A model generated the notes under the pieces. The model did no database searches. It was not told the origin of the DNA and saw only the letters and a list, made by a program, of their open reading frames with translations. Position numbers and translations under genes: made by a program. Positions 6,778 to 7,563 of a DNA stretch of 7,563 nt are shown piece after piece. This DNA is from an uncultured Oscillospiraceae bacterium. Lineage in GTDB: Bacteria; Bacillota; Clostridia; Oscillospirales; Ruminococcaceae. The stretch is from NCBI GenBank assembly GCA_905212515.1, contig CAJMEU010000138.1:1-7563 (forward strand), in the 5' to 3' direction. Position 1 is the stretch's first letter. Each line of letters begins with the position of its first letter.

Positions 6778-6820
6778 AAAAAAAGCCGATGGTTTCTGTG
6801 CGAACACAGAAGTCATCAGC
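6778..6820 (-). terminator. Leader terminator (expression platform of the riboswitch)
   Basis: Read on the - strand: GCUGAUG (6820-6814) pairs with CAUCGGC (6791-6785) through six Watson-Crick pairs and one G-U. A 2x2 AC/AC internal loop follows, then UUCUGUG (6811-6805) pairs with CACAGAA (6800-6794) around a UUCG loop, and seven U (6784-6778) follow. The G-U pair would be a C-A mismatch in + strand RNA, so the element is specific to the antiporter transcript. It lies between promoter and ribosome binding site, and its 5' arm consumes the aptamer's 3' conserved segment. Confidence 0.9.
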
Positions 6821-6862
6821 CATTCAGCGGTTTAGGTTTCCCAAGGGAGAACTTCATTCCCT
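6778..6862 (-). promoter_or_regulatory. Fluoride riboswitch (crcB motif), transcriptional ON switch
   Basis: On the - strand the leader starts with P1, AGGGA (6862-6858) pairing with UCCCU (6848-6844). The P1 loop runs AUGAAGUUC. GAAGU (6855-6851) is exactly complementary to ACUUC (6813-6809), giving the 5-bp pseudoknot. A linker with AAACC leads to a short P3, GCU/GGC (6828-6826 with 6821-6819, one G-U), then GCUGAUGACUUCU (6820-6808). The AUG..GUUC loop, the AAACCGC linker end and the GCUGAUG-AC-CU tail match my memory of the crcB consensus. The terminator overlaps P3 and the pseudoknot strand, so ligand-bound aptamer and terminator exclude each other, as in known fluoride switches. Odd points are a 1-nt irregularity at the P1 loop junction and a long linker holding GG-GAAA-CC (6842-6835). 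The call rests on pattern recognition, with no covariance-model score. Confidence 0.85.
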
Positions 6863-6869
6863 GGCGTTT

Positions 6870-6898
6870 ATTATAGCAGGGACGGCGGAAAAAAGCAA
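6870..6898 (-). promoter_or_regulatory. Promoter of the antiporter gene
   Basis: On the - strand TATAAT (6875-6870) is a perfect -10 box preceded by TGC (extended -10). TTGCTT (6898-6893) is a partial -35 box at 17-nt spacing. Transcription should begin near 6863, immediately before the P1 stem of the fluoride aptamer, which fits a riboswitch at the very 5' end of the RNA. Confidence 0.75.
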
Positions 6899-7010
6899 GC
6901 GGCCCGTTGGAGGGAGAGCGGAAAAAGACGGAATAAAATGGACAAATCTTTCAGGGACACCGGCGGCGAAAAAGGGAGAATGAAACGGAAGAGGTGGAAA
7001 GGAAGAAAAA

Positions 7011-7022
7011 GGAAACGTTTCC
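7011..7022. promoter_or_regulatory. Palindrome GGAAACGTTTCC, possible LacI/CcpA-type operator
   Basis: A perfect 12-bp palindrome with a central CG, the layout of LacI/GalR-family operators. It agrees with the core of a CcpA cre site (AAACGTT) but lacks the outer T and A of the cre consensus. It lies about 180 bp upstream of the HPr-like promoter's -10 box and about 110 bp upstream of the antiporter's -35 box. A binding role is inferred. Confidence 0.35.
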
Positions 7023-7110
7023 GAAAAAATATTATCACAAATAATTCCGTATAATGAAATTTAATTGGGATAAAAAGGAAAATATCATCGTCAAACTATA
7101 CAAAACCAAA

Positions 7111-7136
7111 TTTTGGACAAATGTACTTTTGTACAA
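7111..7136. repeat. Imperfect direct repeats TTTTGGACAA / TTTTGTACAA
   Basis: Two 10-mers at 7111-7120 and 7127-7136 differ at one base and start 16 bp apart. The second overlaps an inverted repeat TGTAC-TTTT-GTACA (7122-7135), and CCAAA-T-TTTGG (7106-7116) overlaps the first. They sit about 75-100 bp upstream of the -10 box of the HPr-like gene. They may be binding sites; no regulator is identified. Confidence 0.35.
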
Positions 7137-7198
7137 GAGCGAAAAAATAGGCCGCAAAGCTCAGTTTTGGTGAAAGTGCATAAGACGAAATGAATTTT

Positions 7199-7216
7199 TT
7201 GTGCTATAATGCACAA
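7199..7216 (+). promoter_or_regulatory. Promoter of the HPr-like gene with inverted repeat around the -10 box
   Basis: TATAAT at 7205-7210 preceded by TGC is a perfect extended -10. No good -35 is seen at 16-18 nt spacing (AAGACG at 7182-7187). The -10 box lies exactly between TTGTGC (7199-7204) and GCACAA (7211-7216), perfect 6-bp inverted repeats. Transcription should start near 7217, giving a leader of about 94 nt. Confidence 0.75.
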
Positions 7217-7219
7217 TGT

Positions 7220-7261
7220 AAGGACGGGAAAGTATCCGGGCAATGAGGCCCGGAGGTCCTT
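7220..7261 (+). other. Structured 5' leader of the HPr-like gene
   Basis: Two nested stems: AAGGAC (7220-7225) with GTCCTT (7256-7261), and inside it TCCGGGC (7235-7241) with GCCCGGA (7248-7254) around AATGAG. The internal loop is lopsided (9 nt against 1). TCCTT (7257-7261) could instead pair with AAGGA of the ribosome binding site (7297-7301). I do not recognise a known riboswitch class. Confidence 0.55.
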
Positions 7262-7310
7262 GCCGGAACGGATGATCACCGGTTGACTGAGCGAGAAAGG
7301 ATGATTGACG

Positions 7311-7529
7311 ATGATCAAAGAAATCAAAGTTTCCAATTTTAGTGAAGTAAAGAACATTATGAATGCTGCCACCTCCTGCACCGACGACATCGGCGTGCAT
7401 GACGCCCGCGGCGCTATTGCCGATGCCAAGAGCATCCTGGGCCTGATGAGCCTGGATTACACCCAGCCGGTGAAACTGGTGAGCGAGAACCACAAGGCTT
7501 TGGAGCGCGTGTACAACGCCGTGTGCTGA
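7311..7529 (+). CDS. HPr-like small protein lacking the phosphorylated histidine
   Basis: A 72-residue soluble protein that fits the HPr (PTS phosphocarrier) fold. Residues 40-49, KSILGLMSLD, match the KSIMGVMSLG segment around Ser-46 of Bacillus HPr, with Ser41 in the Ser-46 place, and the C-terminal part (VKLVSEN, then HKALERVYNAV) fits the last strand and helix. HPr carries GxHARPA near its N-terminus; here the matching stretch reads SNFSEVKNIM (8-17), with no His-15 or Arg-17 equivalent, and the protein is shorter than the usual 85-90 residues. It therefore cannot act as a normal phosphocarrier and is more likely regulatory. The ATG at 7311 is chosen because AAAGGA (7296-7301) stands 9 nt upstream; the in-frame TTG at 7305 is only 3 nt away. 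No PTS gene lies beside it in the window. The fold assignment is good, the function unknown. Confidence 0.85.
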   Translation: MIKEIKVSNFSEVKNIMNAATSCTDDIGVHDARGAIADAKSILGLMSLDYTQPVKLVSENHKALERVYNAVC

Positions 7530-7563
7530 GGCCCCGGGAAGAAGAAGGCGCGGCCGTGAGGCC
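7530..7563 (+). other. Right edge, no recognisable feature
   Basis: Only 34 GC-rich bases follow the stop of the HPr-like gene. A terminator could begin here but would lie outside the window. Confidence 0.5.

Larger units (their letters stand above)
6899..7200. other. Non-coding divergent intergenic region, purine-rich then AT-rich
   Basis: I see no convincing gene here. Positions 6968-7015 are almost all purine on the + strand (45 of 48). From about 7023 the sequence turns strongly AT-rich, unlike the GC-rich genes around it. It contains a 12-bp palindrome, imperfect direct repeats and a lone TATAAT at 7050-7055 with no -35 box or TGn. It probably holds upstream control sites for the HPr-like gene. 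Confidence 0.6.

Noticed and set aside
6756..6779. TTG at 6779 as the start of the antiporter
   Set aside because: It lies in the U-run of the leader terminator, and the strong GGAGGA site would then be inside the gene; the ATG at 6755 is correctly spaced from it.
4378..6816. 812-residue open frame on the - strand and a 468-residue frame on the + strand at 5577-6983
   Set aside because: Both are shadows of glgA and the antiporter in GC-rich DNA, rich in His/Arg/Ala/Gly, with no family features.
6980..7054. 24-codon frame encoding a very basic peptide (MKRKRWKGRKRKRFRK...)
   Set aside because: The GGGAG site is only 1 nt from the ATG, and a purine tract gives Lys/Arg codons by itself; no other support.
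7050..7055. TATAAT as a second + strand promoter
   Set aside because: No -35 box at 16-18 nt, no TGn extension, and no gene or start site that needs it; chance match in AT-rich DNA is likely.
7243..7275. 10-codon leader peptide MRPGGPCRNG before the HPr-like gene
   Set aside because: No properly spaced ribosome binding site and the ATG is inside a hairpin loop; no run of regulatory codons.
7305..7310. TTG at 7305 as the start of the HPr-like protein
   Set aside because: Only 3 nt from the Shine-Dalgarno AAAGGA, against 9 nt for the ATG at 7311.
1..7563. CRISPR array, insertion sequence, tRNA or rRNA genes
   Set aside because: No regularly spaced repeats, transposase-like frames, terminal inverted repeats or tRNA-like folds were seen.

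Overview
The window most likely comes from a GC-rich member of the Firmicutes (Bacillota), class Clostridia, perhaps a gut Oscillospirales/Ruminococcaceae-type organism. The evidence is the paired GlgC/GlgD ADP-glucose pyrophosphorylase subunits, strong AGGAG-type ribosome binding sites, sigma-A style promoters (TGCTATAAT on both strands) and a short HPr-like protein of a kind I associate with this group. The taxon is an inference from gene content; no rRNA or tRNA gene is present.

Positions 1-5355 (+ strand) are a glycogen synthesis operon in the order glgB (5' end outside the window), glgC, glgD, glgA. GlgC, probably with its catalytically degenerate partner GlgD, makes ADP-glucose from ATP and glucose-1-phosphate. 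GlgA polymerises it into alpha-1,4-glucan and GlgB adds alpha-1,6 branches. glgC and glgD overlap by 7 bases. The glgB-glgC and glgD-glgA gaps each hold strong GC-rich hairpins just upstream of the next ribosome binding site. GlgB ends in an unusual 46-47 residue Lys/Ala/Pro tail resembling histone H1. A near-perfect hairpin with A and T flanks (5435-5472) is a bidirectional terminator separating the operon from the convergent gene beyond it.

Positions 5544-6898 (- strand) hold the most interesting unit: a cation:proton antiporter of the NHA/SLC9B-like type (403 aa) with its own promoter and a structured leader. The leader reads as a fluoride riboswitch (crcB motif). It has a P1 hairpin whose loop GAAGU pairs with a downstream ACUUC to form the pseudoknot, a conserved GCUGAUG segment, and an overlapping intrinsic terminator ending in seven U. 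Fluoride binding is predicted to block the terminator and switch the antiporter on.

Positions 6899-7310 are a mostly AT-rich, non-coding divergent control region. It has a polypurine tract, a 12-bp palindrome with a central CG, imperfect direct repeats, and a promoter whose -10 box lies between perfect 6-bp inverted repeats, followed by a structured leader. It drives a 72-aa HPr-like protein (7311-7529) that keeps the Ser-46 region of HPr but lacks the phosphorylated histidine.
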